A stretch of DNA of 64,000 nt from Pararhizobium sp. YC-54 (GTDB lineage Bacteria; Pseudomonadota; Alphaproteobacteria; Rhizobiales; Rhizobiaceae): the NCBI RefSeq assembly GCF_025847205.1, contig NZ_JAOYTH010000002.1:186001-250000 (forward strand), read 5' to 3'. Below are positions 39,244 through 49,548 of the stretch, piece after piece. Position numbers and translations under genes: made by a program. The first letter of the stretch is position 1, and every line of letters begins with the position of its first letter. The notes beneath the pieces are model-generated. The model made no database searches and was not told the origin of the DNA. It saw only the letters and a program-made list of their open reading frames with translations.

Positions 39244-41430
39244 TTATCTTCTGCGGCCGCTATCCCAGCCGGCAATTACCTTCGGCGTGCTGGATTTCAA
39301 GGCCTCTCCCCGCCCCGACAGGCTGGGATTGGTCATGAAATAGACCTGCGCGTTGAACGGCTCGGAATCCTTGGCGACTTCCATACGCCGCGACGTTCCG
39401 TCAGGAAGGATCTCGTAGCTCTGCTGGTTATCGATGAGATTACCCAGCATGATCTGCGACAGAACCTGTTCGTGCACAGTCCGGTTGATGAGAGGCACAA
39501 GGGTCTCCACCCGCCGGTCCAGATTACGCGGCATCATGTCCGCCGATCCGATATAGACGAGCGCATGCTCGGAGGGAAGCCCATAGCCGTTGCCGAAGCA
39601 GAAGATGCGGGAATGCTCAAGGAAGCGCCCGACAATCGATTTGACGCGGATCTTGTCGGACAACCCCGGAACCTGCGGCCGCAGGCAGCAGATGCCGCGC
39701 ACCACCAGATCGATCTCGACGCCGGCCCGGCTGGCACGGTAGAGCGCATCGATGATCTCCGGGTCGACCAGCGAATTCATCTTCATCCAGATCGATGCCG
39801 GGCGCCCGGCCTCTGCATGGGCGATCTCTTCGCCGATATGCTGCAGGATGCGCGGGCGCAGCGTATGTGGCGAAATCGCCAGCTTCATGCCGGCCTCGGG
39901 TTCGCCGTAGCCGGTGATGAAATTGAAGATATTGGCCATGTCATGGGCAATCTTCGGATTGCAGGTGAAGAAGGACAGGTCGGTATAGATCTTCGCCGTG
40001 ACCGGGTGATAGTTGCCGGTGCCAAGGTGACAGTAGGTCCGGAGCTTGCCTTCCTCGCGGCGCACCACCATCGACATTTTCGCATGCGTCTTCAGTTCGA
40101 TGAAACCGAACACGACCTGCACGCCGGCACGTTCCAGATCGCGCGCCCAGCGAATATTGGCTTCCTCGTCAAATCGCGCCTTGAGCTCGACCAGCGCCGT
40201 TACCGATTTGCCAGCCTCGGCAGCGTCGATCAGCGCACGCACGATCGGGCTGTCGTTGGAGGTGCGGTAGAGCGTCTGCTTTATCGCCAGAACGTCAGGA
40301 TCGCGCGCAGCCTGGAGCAGAAACTGGACCACCACGTCGAAGCTCTCATAGGGGTGGTGGACGACCATGTCCTTTTCGCGGATGGCGGCAAGGCAGTCTC
40401 CGGCGTGTTCGCGGACACGTTCGGGAAATCGCGCATTGTACGGCTCGAAACGCAGATCCTCCCGCGGCGCCTTGGTGATCTCTGAGAGCGTGTTGAGGGC
40501 CAGAAGGCCGGGCAGAACGGCGACGCGGTTTTCCGGCACGCCGAGTTCGCCAACGACGAACTGGCGCAGTTCCAGCGGCATCTCGGAGTCGATCTCGATG
40601 CGGATCACCGAACCGCGCCGGCGCCGTTTCAGGGCCGTCTCGTAGAACCGGACAAGATCTTCTGCCTCTTCCTCGACCTCGATATCGCTGTCGCGAATGA
40701 TGCGGAACGTGCCGGAACCCTTGACCTCATAGCCCGGGAACAGCCGCTCGATGAACAGGCTGACGGCATCCTCCAAGGTGATGTAACGGATCACCGATTT
40801 TGCATCAGGCAGCCGGATGAACCGGTCGAGCGCCACCGGCAGGCGCAACAGCGCCGTCATCGGCTCGCGTCCGCGCGTGCTCACCAGCTGCAGGCCCATG
40901 GTGAAGCCAAGGTTCGGGATAAACGGGAACGGATGGGCGGGATCGATCGACAGCGGCGTCAAGACCGGAAAGATCGACTGCTCGAATTCGTTGGCGAGCC
41001 AGCCGCGGTCCTGCACAGAGAGCGAGATCGGCCGGACAATCAGAATGTCTTCCTTGGCGAGATATTGCTGCAGGACGGCGAGAGAGGCCTGCTGCTCCAT
41101 CTGCAGATTGTCGATTTCCTTGAGGATATCTTCTAACTGCTCGGCCGGCGTCTTGCCGTCCGGGCTGCGCACCACGACCCCCTGGCGGACCTGGCCTTCG
41201 AGGCCGGCGACGCGCACCATGAAGAATTCGTCAAGATTGGCGGCCGAAATCGACAGGAAGCGCACGCGCTCCAACAGGGGATGGGCGGTGTTGAGGGTTT
41301 CCTCAAGGACGCGGCGGTTGAACTGCAGCCACGAAAATTCGCGGTTGATGAAGCGTTCTGGGCTGGTCATCAGGTCGATTTCGTCGGCCACCGGCGCGCT
41401 TGCTGTCGTTGCAGATGTCACAGTGTCCAT
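39244..41430 (-). CDS. ppk: Polyphosphate kinase 1
   Basis: Makes polyphosphate from ATP at the membrane. The 728 residues start [11 protein letters not shown], and the conserved N domain begins [18 protein letters not shown]. Phospholipase-D-like catalytic motifs follow, with the autophosphorylated histidines in [17 protein letters not shown] and [23 protein letters not shown]. The start at 41430 is chosen over 41499 because GGGGATA precedes it. It is preceded by hdaA, 65 bp away. Confidence 0.95.
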   Translation of the reverse strand: MDTVTSATTASAPVADEIDLMTSPERFINREFSWLQFNRRVLEETLNTAHPLLERVRFLSISAANLDEFFMVRVAGLEGQVRQGVVVRSPDGKTPAEQLEDILKEIDNLQMEQQASLAVLQQYLAKEDILIVRPISLSVQDRGWLANEFEQSIFPVLTPLSIDPAHPFPFIPNLGFTMGLQLVSTRGREPMTALLRLPVALDRFIRLPDAKSVIRYITLEDAVSLFIERLFPGYEVKGSGTFRIIRDSDIEVEEEAEDLVRFYETALKRRRRGSVIRIEIDSEMPLELRQFVVGELGVPENRVAVLPGLLALNTLSEITKAPREDLRFEPYNARFPERVREHAGDCLAAIREKDMVVHHPYESFDVVVQFLLQAARDPDVLAIKQTLYRTSNDSPIVRALIDAAEAGKSVTALVELKARFDEEANIRWARDLERAGVQVVFGFIELKTHAKMSMVVRREEGKLRTYCHLGTGNYHPVTAKIYTDLSFFTCNPKIAHDMANIFNFITGYGEPEAGMKLAISPHTLRPRILQHIGEEIAHAEAGRPASIWMKMNSLVDPEIIDALYRASRAGVEIDLVVRGICCLRPQVPGLSDKIRVKSIVGRFLEHSRIFCFGNGYGLPSEHALVYIGSADMMPRNLDRRVETLVPLINRTVHEQVLSQIMLGNLIDNQQSYEILPDGTSRRMEVAKDSEPFNAQVYFMTNPSLSGRGEALKSSTPKVIAGWDSGRRR

Positions 41431-41495
41431 TATCCCCAGTCCGCCTTTTGCTTTCTCGAAGCTGCTAGCGCAGTTTGACGACCTAACTATGACAG

Positions 41496-42182
41496 TCAAT
41501 CGATTTCGCGTGTCTTTCCAAGGGTGTTAAGCACTTCCAGCGCCAATGCCCTGTTGATGCGGGTTCCCCGCGCCAGCGCCAGGCGATCCAGCCGCTCGAC
41601 GATCGTCTGGGCGGATTCGAGCGAACGCTCCATGCGCGCAACGATATAGCCGATCAGCCGATCATCGACGGCAAGCTGACGGTCGGCCAGAAGCTTGACC
41701 AGAACCTGCGCCAGCAATTCGTCATCCGGCTCGCCTATCTCGACCACTGTCGCCGCCTTGAGGCGCGAGCGCAGATCCGCCAGTTCGACCGGCCAGGACA
41801 TCGGCCAGAGCCGGCTGGTGATCAACAGGCTGGTGCCGTTTTCCCGGACGCTGTTGATGACATGGAACAACGCCCGGTCGTCGAAGCCGCGCCGGTCGGC
41901 GTCCTCGAACAGCACCGGGTTTGCCGCCGCTGTCTCGGCCGCGTTGCTATCCACCGTCGGGTGTATGTAAACTGCGCTACTGTTTTCCCGCCAGATCGAG
42001 GCAAGGTGCGATTTTCCCGATCCGACGGGGCCTGCCAGGATCACCACGGGCGACGGCCAGCGCGGCCAGCTGTCGATAATGGAGACGGCTGCCTTCAAGC
42101 GCTCGGACACGAGCAGGTCGTCACGACCCGTCTGCGGTTCGTGCTCGAAAACGAGCGGCAACTGTTCGAACTTGCGGACCAT
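41496..42182 (-). CDS. hdaA: DnaA-related AAA+ regulator HdaA
   Basis: A 228-residue DnaA-like AAA+ protein lacking DnaA's DNA-binding domain. It acts with the beta clamp to hydrolyse DnaA-ATP and prevent re-initiation (RIDA). The N terminus QLPLVFEH fits the clamp-binding motif position. Walker A is GPVGSGKSH and the Walker B region is [13 protein letters not shown]. The arginine-rich segment [29 protein letters not shown] is typical of the family. It lies between the AI-2E exporter and ppk, the usual rhizobial arrangement. Confidence 0.9.
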   Translation of the reverse strand: MVRKFEQLPLVFEHEPQTGRDDLLVSERLKAAVSIIDSWPRWPSPVVILAGPVGSGKSHLASIWRENSSAVYIHPTVDSNAAETAAANPVLFEDADRRGFDDRALFHVINSVRENGTSLLITSRLWPMSWPVELADLRSRLKAATVVEIGEPDDELLAQVLVKLLADRQLAVDDRLIGYIVARMERSLESAQTIVERLDRLALARGTRINRALALEVLNTLGKTREID

Positions 42183-42189
42183 TACGCTG

Positions 42190-43341
42190 TTACTCTGGAA
42201 GCTTGTACTCAGGGCTCTTGTATTCAGAGCTCTTGTGTTCCGGCTCGATCGTCAGGTTATGGCGGTGGCCGTCGTAGAGCGTGCTGTCAAGGTACCGGCC
42301 GATGCCGAAGCGGACAAGCACGCCGATGGCAGCGGCGCACGGCACCGCCACCAGCAGCCCGACGAACCCGAACAGCGCGCCGAAGGCCAGAAGCGCAAAC
42401 ATCAGCCAGACGGGATGCAGGCCGACGCTCTTGCCGACAAGCCGTGGCTGGAGGATATTGCCCTCCATGAACTGCCCGGCGAAAAAGATCGCCGCGACGA
42501 TGCCGATATGCAGGTAATTTGGCCAGAACTGCACAAGCGCCACGCCGACGGCAAGCACCAGGCCGACCATCGAGCCGACATAGGGAATGAAGCTGATCAT
42601 GCCGGCAAACAGGCCGATCAGCAGGCCGAAATTCAGGCCGGCCAGGGTCAGGGAAATACCGTAGAACAGGCCGAGAATGATGCAGAGCGAGCCCTGCCCG
42701 CGCACGAAGCCGGCAATCGTCGTGTTCATGTCGCGGGAAATCTGGCGGACGGTCGCAACATGGTCGCGCGGGACCCAGCTGTCGACCCTTTCGACCATCC
42801 GGTCCCAGTCCAGCAGCAGATAGAAGGCGACCACCGGCGTGACCACGAACAGCGAGATGATATCGAGCAGCGCCATGCCCGAATTCCACAATTGCTGGAA
42901 CAGCGTGCCGAGGAAACCGGCACTCTGCTCAAGCAGCTTGGCGGAATTCTGCTTGATCGTGTCCATCTGCCCGGAAATCCAGTCGGGCAGCCAGGCGGCA
43001 TCCGGGCTGGTCAGAAACTCCTGCAGCATGGAAACATAGCCCGGCATCTTCTGGATAAATTCAGCGGCCTGGGTGAACACGATCGGGATGATGAGGACCA
43101 GCGACAGTGCAAAGACGACGATGAAGCCGATCAGGATGACGACCGTTGCCATCAACCGGCTGAGGCCGATTCTTTCCAGACGGTCAGCGACCGGGTCGAG
43201 GAAATAAGCGAGCGCCATGCCGGCAATGAACGGCAGGAGAATGGTGGAGAACACCATCAGGAAGGCAATGAATGCGGCAAGGAAAAGCAGCCAGAAGATG
43301 ATCTGGCGCTGCAGCCCGCTGCCGCTCAATTTGTTGACCAT
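42190..43341 (-). CDS. AI-2E/PerM family transporter
   Basis: A 383-residue membrane protein with eight predicted transmembrane helices in the AI-2E exporter (PerM/TqsA) pattern. The central cytoplasmic segment contains DWDRMVERVDSWVPRD, followed by GQGSLCIILGLFYGISLTLAGLNFGLLIGLFAGMISFIPYVG. The C-terminal tail has three pentapeptide repeats (EHKSS-EYKSP-EYKLP), encoded by a 15-bp tandem repeat at 42196-42240. The gene is 7 bp upstream of hdaA and divergent from purM. The substrate is unproven. Confidence 0.9.
   Translation of the reverse strand: MVNKLSGSGLQRQIIFWLLFLAAFIAFLMVFSTILLPFIAGMALAYFLDPVADRLERIGLSRLMATVVILIGFIVVFALSLVLIIPIVFTQAAEFIQKMPGYVSMLQEFLTSPDAAWLPDWISGQMDTIKQNSAKLLEQSAGFLGTLFQQLWNSGMALLDIISLFVVTPVVAFYLLLDWDRMVERVDSWVPRDHVATVRQISRDMNTTIAGFVRGQGSLCIILGLFYGISLTLAGLNFGLLIGLFAGMISFIPYVGSMVGLVLAVGVALVQFWPNYLHIGIVAAIFFAGQFMEGNILQPRLVGKSVGLHPVWLMFALLAFGALFGFVGLLVAVPCAAAIGVLVRFGIGRYLDSTLYDGHRHNLTIEPEHKSSEYKSPEYKLPE
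42196..42240. repeat. Three 15-bp tandem repeats in the transporter gene tail
   Basis: Units of the type AGGGCTCTTGTATTC occur three times with a few changes, encoding E-[HY]-K-[SL]-[SP] pentapeptides at the C terminus of the AI-2E transporter. Confidence 0.85.
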
Positions 43342-43572
43342 GCCGCTGTTCCGATGCTTTGTCCGGTGTCTTGCCGCTGGCGCTGCTCAGCGCTGCTTCC
43401 ATTACTGGAGATAGGATGTGGCGGCGACCATGGTCAAGCCTGTGGCGCAAAAGGGCCGACAATGGCTGGCAAAACATCAAAAAAGCGGGAGTATCGTGGG
43501 CAATATGCTTGCACTTGCGCCACCACCATGCCAATCGCAATCCAAATATGACGAGCCGGCGGAGATCAAGCC

Positions 43573-44655
43573 ATGAGCGAGCCAGGAAAGAACGGTCTGA
43601 CCTACAGCGATGCAGGTGTGGATATCGACGCCGGAAACCTTTTGGTGGAAAAGATCAAGCCGCATGTGCGCTCGACACGGCGCCCGGGCGCTGACGGCGA
43701 GATCGGCGGGTTCGGCGGTCTTTTCGACCTGAAGGCGGCCGGTTTCAAGGATCCGGTCCTGGTTGCCGCCAATGACGGCGTCGGCACCAAGCTGAAGATC
43801 GCCATCGACGCCAACAAGCACGACACGGTCGGTATCGATCTCGTTGCCATGTGCGTCAACGACCTGGTCGTCCAGGGCGCCGAGCCACTGTTCTTCCTCG
43901 ATTACTTCGCCACCGGCAAGCTCGACCCCGACCAGGGTGCATCGATCGTTGGCGGCATTGCGGCCGGCTGCCGCGAGGCGGGCTGCGCGCTGATCGGCGG
44001 CGAGACCGCCGAAATGCCGGGCATGTATGCCGGCGGCGACTATGACCTCGCGGGCTTCGCCGTTGGCGCGGCCGAACGCGGCCAACTGCTGCCGGCCGGT
44101 GACATTGCCGAAGGCGACGTCATCCTTGGCCTCGCCTCCTCTGGCGTGCATTCCAACGGCTACTCGCTGGTGCGCAAGATCGTTTCGCTTTCCGGTCTCG
44201 CCTGGGACGCTCCGGCACCCTTCGGTGAAGGCACCGGTTCTGAAACATTGGCCGACGTTCTGATGACGCCGACGCGCATCTATGTGAAGCCGCTGTTGAA
44301 GGCGATCCGCGAAACCGGAAAGCTGAAGGCGCTCGCCCACATCACCGGCGGCGGTTTTCCGGAAAACATTCCCCGGGTCCTGCCAAAGCATCTGGCGGCA
44401 GAAATCGATCTTTCCGCCATCAAGGCGCCAGCCGTGTTCTCGTGGCTTGCCAAAACCGGCGGCGTCGCGGCCAACGAGATGCTGCGCACATTCAACTGCG
44501 GCGTCGGCATGATCGTGGTCGTCGCCGCTGAGGATGCCGAACAGGTCACCTCGGTGCTGACGGCAGAAGGCGAGACCGTCTTTGCGCTCGGCCGCATGGT
44601 TGCCCGCGAAGAAGGCGCTGCCGGCACGGTCTACAAGGGCACGCTTGCTCTATGA
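43573..44655 (+). CDS. purM: Phosphoribosylformylglycinamidine cyclo-ligase
   Basis: The AIR synthetase of de novo purine synthesis. The 360 residues show family blocks [52 protein letters not shown] and [16 protein letters not shown], and the C-terminal [19 protein letters not shown] 43573 follows a GGCGGAG motif. The 231 bp before it (43342-43572) form a divergent promoter with the AI-2E gene. It overlaps purN by 4 bp. Confidence 0.97.
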   Translation: MSEPGKNGLTYSDAGVDIDAGNLLVEKIKPHVRSTRRPGADGEIGGFGGLFDLKAAGFKDPVLVAANDGVGTKLKIAIDANKHDTVGIDLVAMCVNDLVVQGAEPLFFLDYFATGKLDPDQGASIVGGIAAGCREAGCALIGGETAEMPGMYAGGDYDLAGFAVGAAERGQLLPAGDIAEGDVILGLASSGVHSNGYSLVRKIVSLSGLAWDAPAPFGEGTGSETLADVLMTPTRIYVKPLLKAIRETGKLKALAHITGGGFPENIPRVLPKHLAAEIDLSAIKAPAVFSWLAKTGGVAANEMLRTFNCGVGMIVVVAAEDAEQVTSVLTAEGETVFALGRMVAREEGAAGTVYKGTLAL

Positions 44656-45305
44656 ACGAAACGGTGAAAGCGGCCCGCAAACGGGTCGTGGTGTTCATTT
44701 CCGGCGGCGGCTCCAACATGCTGGCGCTGGCCAAGGCTGCCAGCGAACAGGACTATCCCGCCGAAATTGTCGCCGTCATCTCCGACAAGGCGGATGCGGG
44801 CGGACTGGCAAAAGCGGCAGCCCTCGGGATTGCCACGTTTTCCTTCGTGCGCAAGGATTATGACAGCAAGGACGCGCATGAGGCGGCGATCCTTTCGGCG
44901 CTCGAAGACCTGTCGCCCGACATCATCTGCCTGGCCGGGTATATGCGGCTGCTCACCGCCACCTTCATCAATGCCTATGAAGGCCGGATCATCAACATCC
45001 ACCCGTCCCTTTTGCCCCACTTCCCGGGCCTGCACACCCACCAGCGGGCAATCGACGCCGGCATGGCGCAAGCCGGCTGCACCGTGCATTTCGTCACCGA
45101 AGGCATGGACGAAGGCCCGGTCATTCTGCAGACGAGGGTACCGGTCTTGCCCGGCGATACCCCGGACACGCTAGCTGCACGGGTGCTGGTCGAAGAGCAC
45201 AAATCCTACCCGACAGCACTGCGGCTCGTGGCCGAGGGCAAGGTGCGGATGGATGGTGGGCGGACTTTGCACTACCAAGGCGACCTCACGGAAGACCTAT
45301 CGTAA
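44652..45305 (+). CDS. purN: Phosphoribosylglycinamide formyltransferase
   Basis: Transfers a formyl group from 10-formyl-THF to GAR in purine synthesis. The 217 residues have the glycine-rich [15 protein letters not shown] start. The catalytic blocks are [30 protein letters not shown] (Asn, His) and [19 protein letters not shown] with the catalytic Asp. It is translationally coupled to purM by an ATGA overlap. Confidence 0.97.
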   Translation: MNETVKAARKRVVVFISGGGSNMLALAKAASEQDYPAEIVAVISDKADAGGLAKAAALGIATFSFVRKDYDSKDAHEAAILSALEDLSPDIICLAGYMRLLTATFINAYEGRIINIHPSLLPHFPGLHTHQRAIDAGMAQAGCTVHFVTEGMDEGPVILQTRVPVLPGDTPDTLAARVLVEEHKSYPTALRLVAEGKVRMDGGRTLHYQGDLTEDLS

Positions 45306-45319
45306 ATCCGGTCATCACC

Positions 45320-45348
45320 TTGACCCTTTTTACGATCATTCTTATCCT
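45320..45348 (+). promoter_or_regulatory. Sigma70-type promoter of the Phd/VapB antitoxin gene
   Basis: TTGACC and TATCCT hexamers with an exact 17-bp spacer, the -10 ending 37 bp before the antitoxin start codon and just after purN. Confidence 0.5.
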
Positions 45349-45384
45349 GTTGAAACCCAAGCCGGTCAGCGGTGAGAAGTCCAC

Positions 45385-45624
45385 ATGACCATAGAAGTCA
45401 AAGTAGCGCACGCCGAGACGCATTTTTCCGAATTGCTTTCCAAGGTCGAGGCCGGAGAAGACGTTGTGATTTCGCGTGGAAACGAACCTATTGCCCGACT
45501 TGTGCGCATCGACACCCGCGAGGATAGGATCGCTGCCATTGAAGCGGTGAAAGTGGAACGTGCACGCCACAAACCTGTTAGCAGAGAAGAGATTCGCAAA
45601 TGGCGCGATGGAGGCCGCCGCTGA
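45385..45624 (+). CDS. Phd/YefM-type antitoxin
   Basis: A 79-residue antitoxin of the Phd/YefM superfamily. The N-terminal domain reads VKVAHAETHFSELLSKVEAGEDVVISRGNEPIARLVRI, the classical fold that binds its own promoter. The C-terminal basic-acidic tail would thread the toxin (HKPVSREEIRKWRDGGRR). It is intact, and it is followed 2 bp later by the start of a broken PIN toxin gene. Confidence 0.9.
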   Translation: MTIEVKVAHAETHFSELLSKVEAGEDVVISRGNEPIARLVRIDTREDRIAAIEAVKVERARHKPVSREEIRKWRDGGRR

Positions 45625-45626
45625 GA

Positions 45627-45799
45627 ATGAGCTTCGTTGTCGATCGTGGTATTTTGCAACTGGCCAGAGAGCATCGGCTCTTTCGGGCTATGATGCAACT
45701 TATCTTGCCCTTGCCGTGGCGCACAACACTGCGCTGGTTACCCTGGACCGCAAGCTTGATGCAGCAGCGCGTGTGGCAGGGTTGAAAACATTTGGTTAG
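45627..45799 (+). pseudogene. Degenerate PIN-domain (VapC) toxin
   Basis: The gene starts normally with ATG AGC TTC GTT GTC GAT (MSFVVD, first PIN aspartate) but the centre is missing. It jumps to LQLAREHRL, then a frameshift (CTCTTTCGG where CTCTCGG would restore the frame) separates it from the C-terminal part YDATYLALAVAHNTALVTLDRKLDAAARVAGLKTFG, read in another frame up to the stop at 45799. About 60-75 residues normally found between are absent. The toxin is therefore almost certainly dead. Confidence 0.85.
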
Positions 45800-46389
45800 C
45801 CGAGCTTCCCCCGGTTCAACATCGCCCACTGCAAAAGCATGATCGTCTTGCCGTCGCAGATTTCGCCCGTGCCGATCATCGCCATCGCCTCAGTGAGCGG
45901 GACCTCCAGAACCTCGATATCCTCATCCTCGTGCAGGGCGCCGCCGCCATCCTCGGCACGGACCGTCACGTCGATGATCGCGGCGAAGAAATGGACGGTC
46001 TCCGTCACCGCGCCGGGTGACATGAAGGCGTGAAAGAGCGGCCGGACGTCCGTCACCAGATAACCGGTTTCCTCCATCACCTCGCGCTTGATCGCCTCGG
46101 CCGGATGGTCGCCGTCGAGCAGTCCGGCCGGTGTTTCGAGAAGCCAGCCGGAATGGCCGTTCAGATGTGCGGGCATGCGGAACTGGCGCACCAGGATGAC
46201 GCTGTCGCGGCCGGGATCGTAGAGCAGGATGGTGGCGCCGTTGCCGCGATCATAGACCTCGCGCTTCAGCGTCTTGGTGATCCCGTTCGAGCCGGTATAG
46301 TTGAAGGTGACGTTGCGCAGATGGTACCAGTTTTTCGAAAGCGTCTCGTCCTTGAGGATGTCGACTTCCGCATTTTCAAATTTCGTCAT
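45796..46389 (-). CDS. Nudix hydrolase (NudK/GDP-mannose pyrophosphatase-like)
   Basis: A 197-residue Nudix enzyme. The Nudix box reads GLLDGDHPAEAIKREVMEETGY, with the catalytic REVMEE glutamates. The N-terminal strands (NWYHLRNVTFNYTGSNGITKTLKREVYDRGNGATILLYDP) and the ETVHFFAAIIDV segment suit the NDP-sugar/ADP-ribose pyrophosphatase subgroup. Start 46389 (MTKFENAEVD). It lies 7 bp downstream of the molybdoenzyme gene and ends within the toxin remnant. Confidence 0.88.
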   Translation of the reverse strand: MTKFENAEVDILKDETLSKNWYHLRNVTFNYTGSNGITKTLKREVYDRGNGATILLYDPGRDSVILVRQFRMPAHLNGHSGWLLETPAGLLDGDHPAEAIKREVMEETGYLVTDVRPLFHAFMSPGAVTETVHFFAAIIDVTVRAEDGGGALHEDEDIEVLEVPLTEAMAMIGTGEICDGKTIMLLQWAMLNRGKLG

Positions 46390-46396
46390 TGATCGT

Positions 46397-48529
46397 TCAA
46401 CCCTTGCGCAGCCATACGTGATTGTCGTGGAAGGCAGCACCGCCATAGGGGGCTGCAGCGTCGGCGCCGGTCAGAACATTGATGCCCTCGCCATCCAGAT
46501 GGGCGTCGTTCGGCCAGAGGCCTTCGGCGATGACCACGCCACGCCGCGTGCCGCCGCCGATTTTCGCATGCAGGCGGATCTCGCCGCGCTCGTTGCCGAT
46601 CCGCACGATATCGCCATCGGCAATTCCCAGAGCAATCGCATCGTCCGCCTGGATCATCACTTCCGGCCGAACCTCCTTCTGCAGGGAAGACGGGGTCTCA
46701 GTGAAGGTCGAATTCAGGAACGACCGCGCCGGTGAGGTCGCCAGCCGGAACGGATGTTTCTCGTCGGCCGCCTCGATCAGATCGACATGGTCAGGAAACT
46801 GCGGCAATTGCGCATGGGGTCCGAAAACGCCGAGCGCCTTCGGCGGCCGGTTCGGTGCCGGCGTGCCGGTCCAATCGGCCTTGAAGCGGAATTTGCCGTC
46901 GGGATGGCCAAAACCCTTGATGAAATGCGCTGTGTCGAAATCCGGCTGGACATCCAGCCATTTCTCGCGCTTCAGCCCTTCGTAGCCGATGCCGTAATTC
47001 ACCAGGATATGGTCGATATGCTCGCGCTCGCTCAAGCCGAAGCCGGGCCGGTCTGAAACGCCGAGGCGCTTGGCCAGCTCCTCGATAACGAACAGATTGG
47101 TGCGCACGGTCGCAGGCGGCTCGACGACCTTGGGACCGAGCAGGATGTGCTGGTGGCCGCCGCCGCGATAAAGATCGTCATGTTCGAGGAACATGGTGGC
47201 GGGCAGCACGATGTCGGCGAGCTTGGCCGTATCGGTCATGAATTGCTCGTGCACGGCGACGAACAGATCGTCGCGCAGAAAACCCTGCTTCACCAGCCGC
47301 TGCTCCGGCGCGACATTGACCGGATTGGTATTCTGGATGAGCAGCGCCGTCACCGGGCCGCGATGGCGCAGCGCCTCGGCATCGCCGGTCAGCACCCGGC
47401 CGATCTGCGATTGATCCAGCATGCGGATATCCGGATCCAGCATCACTGATCCAACCAGTTCGCGCTTGTCGAACTTGAAGATATCGTTGTTGGAATGAAA
47501 TGCCCCGCCGCCCTCAAGCTTCCAAGAGCCGAGCACTGTCGGCACCGAGGCTGCCGCATGGATGGCGACCGCGCCGTTGCGCTGGCGGGTAAACCCGTAG
47601 CCGAGGCGGAAGTAGGTTTTCGGGGTGGTGCCGACGAGTTTGCCGAACGCTTCGATCTCGTCGACCGGCAACCCGGTAATGACCGACGCCCATTGCGGCG
47701 TGCGCGTCTTCAGGTGCTGTTCGAGACCAGCCGGATCATCGGCATACTGGGCCAGATAGGCGCGGTCCGCATAACCGTCGCGAAAGGCGATGTGCATGAC
47801 GGCGCAGGCAAGCGCCGCGTCGGTGCCCGGTTTCAGCACCAGGCCCATATCGGCCTGCTTGATGGTCGGATTGTCGTAGATGTCGATGACGACGATCTTG
47901 GCGCCGCGCTCCTTGCGGGCCTTCACCGCATGGGTCATCACGTTGACCTGGGTGGAAACCGCGTTCGTGCCCCAGATGACCACACAGTCGGCTTTGGCCA
48001 TCTCGCGCGGATCGGGACCGCGCAGCGAGCCGGTGGCCATGCTCATGCCGGTCCAGGCAAGATTGGTGCAGATCGAGCCGAAGAATCCGGAATATTTCTT
48101 GGCATGCCGCAGGCGGTCGATCGAATCGCGCTGCACCTGCCCCATCGTGCCGGCATAGAAATAGGGCCAGACGGCCTCGGAGCCATGGCTCTGCTCGGCC
48201 CTGACGAAGGCCGCCGCGATCTCGTCCAGCGCGTCTTCCCAGGAAAGCTCCTGCCAGTTGCCCTCGCCCTTCGCACCCTTGCGGCGCTGCGGCACCATCA
48301 ATCGGCCGGGATGGTAGATGCGCTCGGAATAGCGGGCGACCTTGGCGCAGATGACGCCTGCCGTATAGCTATTGGCGCCCGAACCGCGCACCCGGCCGAT
48401 CCGGCCCTCGGGCGTCACATCGACCTCCAGCGCACAGGCCGAGGGACAGTCGTGCGGACAGACAGTGTGGCCGACGGACTTTTCTGGTTTTATGGGGGTC
48501 GCAACGTTCATGGCTTTTCTATATGGCAT
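46397..48529 (-). CDS. Molybdopterin oxidoreductase (DMSO reductase family)
   Basis: A 710-residue molybdenum bis-MGD enzyme with one [4Fe-4S] cluster. The N-terminal cluster motif CPHDCPSAC with the fourth cysteine in AGVICAK is clear, and the rest follows the catalytic-subunit layout (VVIWGTNAVSTQVNVMTHAVKARKERGAKIVVID; C-terminal molybdopterin-dinucleotide-binding domain with SPARSFLNSTF). No Tat signal, so it is cytoplasmic. The substrate is unknown and no partner subunits are adjacent. ATG 48529 or 48511 (MNVATPIKP) may be the start. The Nudix gene follows in the same transcript. Confidence 0.88.
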   Translation of the reverse strand: MPYRKAMNVATPIKPEKSVGHTVCPHDCPSACALEVDVTPEGRIGRVRGSGANSYTAGVICAKVARYSERIYHPGRLMVPQRRKGAKGEGNWQELSWEDALDEIAAAFVRAEQSHGSEAVWPYFYAGTMGQVQRDSIDRLRHAKKYSGFFGSICTNLAWTGMSMATGSLRGPDPREMAKADCVVIWGTNAVSTQVNVMTHAVKARKERGAKIVVIDIYDNPTIKQADMGLVLKPGTDAALACAVMHIAFRDGYADRAYLAQYADDPAGLEQHLKTRTPQWASVITGLPVDEIEAFGKLVGTTPKTYFRLGYGFTRQRNGAVAIHAAASVPTVLGSWKLEGGGAFHSNNDIFKFDKRELVGSVMLDPDIRMLDQSQIGRVLTGDAEALRHRGPVTALLIQNTNPVNVAPEQRLVKQGFLRDDLFVAVHEQFMTDTAKLADIVLPATMFLEHDDLYRGGGHQHILLGPKVVEPPATVRTNLFVIEELAKRLGVSDRPGFGLSEREHIDHILVNYGIGYEGLKREKWLDVQPDFDTAHFIKGFGHPDGKFRFKADWTGTPAPNRPPKALGVFGPHAQLPQFPDHVDLIEAADEKHPFRLATSPARSFLNSTFTETPSSLQKEVRPEVMIQADDAIALGIADGDIVRIGNERGEIRLHAKIGGGTRRGVVIAEGLWPNDAHLDGEGINVLTGADAAAPYGGAAFHDNHVWLRKG

Positions 48530-48597
48530 CGCGAAAGGGTCTCAAAGTCCCAACCGCCATCCATTCAAACATTTCATCCGGACGATAAGGGACGCGA

Positions 48598-49464
48598 ATG
48601 AATTACCGTCACATCTACCACGCCGGAAATTTCGCCGATGTCCTCAAGCACGCGGTGCTTGCCCGGCTGATCGTCTACATGGCGCAGAAGGACAAGGCGT
48701 TTCGCGTGCTCGATACGCATGCGGGCATCGGGCTCTATGACCTCTCCAGCGAAGAGGCGCAGAAGACCGGCGAATGGGTTGACGGTATCGGCCGCATTCT
48801 CGATACGGACATTCCGGCCAAGGCAAAGGCGATCCTTCAGCCCTATCTCACCGCCGTGCGCGATCTCAATCCGGATGGCGGCCTGACGCTCTATCCCGGA
48901 TCTCCGAAGCTGACGCGCATGCTGATGCGGCCGCAGGACCGGCTGTCGGCGATGGAACTGCATCCCGACGACTACGAGACACTGCACCGCCTGTTCGACG
49001 GCGATTTCCAGAGCCGCATCACCGAGCTCGACGGCTGGCTGGCGCTCGGCGCCCATCTGCCGCCGAAGGAAAAGCGTGGCATCGTGCTGGTCGATCCGCC
49101 GTTCGAGATCGCGGGCGAATACGAACGTCTGGCCGACGGCCTCGCCAAGGCCTGGCGGCGTTTTTCCGGCGGGACGTTTTGCCTGTGGTACCCGCTCAAG
49201 CAGGGCGCGCCGATCGCCGAGTTCCATGCCGCACTGAAGGCACTGGAAATCCCGAAAATGCTCTGCGCCGAACTCTCGGTCCGCAGCGACCGGGATACAA
49301 CCGGCCTGTCGGGTTCCGGCCTGATCATCGTCAATCCGCCTTTCACGCTGAAGGACGAACTGGATATCCTCCTGCCCTTCCTCAAGGACAGGCTGAAGCA
49401 GGACCGCCACGCCTCCGCCCGCGCCTTCTGGCTGCGCGGCGAGGAAGTGCGCGAGCGTGATTGA
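48598..49464 (+). CDS. rlmJ: 23S rRNA (adenine-N6)-methyltransferase RlmJ
   Basis: Methylates A2030 of 23S rRNA with SAM. The 288 residues begin MNYRHIYHAGNFADVLKHAVL, the family signature. The SAM-binding loop is VLDTHAGIGLYDL, and the catalytic NPPF-type motif is LVDPPFE. Later blocks CLWYPLK and GSGLIIVNPPFTL are also conserved. It is divergent from the molybdoenzyme gene with 68 bp between starts. Confidence 0.93.
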   Translation: MNYRHIYHAGNFADVLKHAVLARLIVYMAQKDKAFRVLDTHAGIGLYDLSSEEAQKTGEWVDGIGRILDTDIPAKAKAILQPYLTAVRDLNPDGGLTLYPGSPKLTRMLMRPQDRLSAMELHPDDYETLHRLFDGDFQSRITELDGWLALGAHLPPKEKRGIVLVDPPFEIAGEYERLADGLAKAWRRFSGGTFCLWYPLKQGAPIAEFHAALKALEIPKMLCAELSVRSDRDTTGLSGSGLIIVNPPFTLKDELDILLPFLKDRLKQDRHASARAFWLRGEEVRERD

Positions 49465-49548
49465 ACAGGGACGCGATTGAACTGGGGCGAACGGGGCTTG
49501 ACGCTCCGCCCGCAAGGGACGCAATCTGCGATTAGCCAGGAGGGGATC

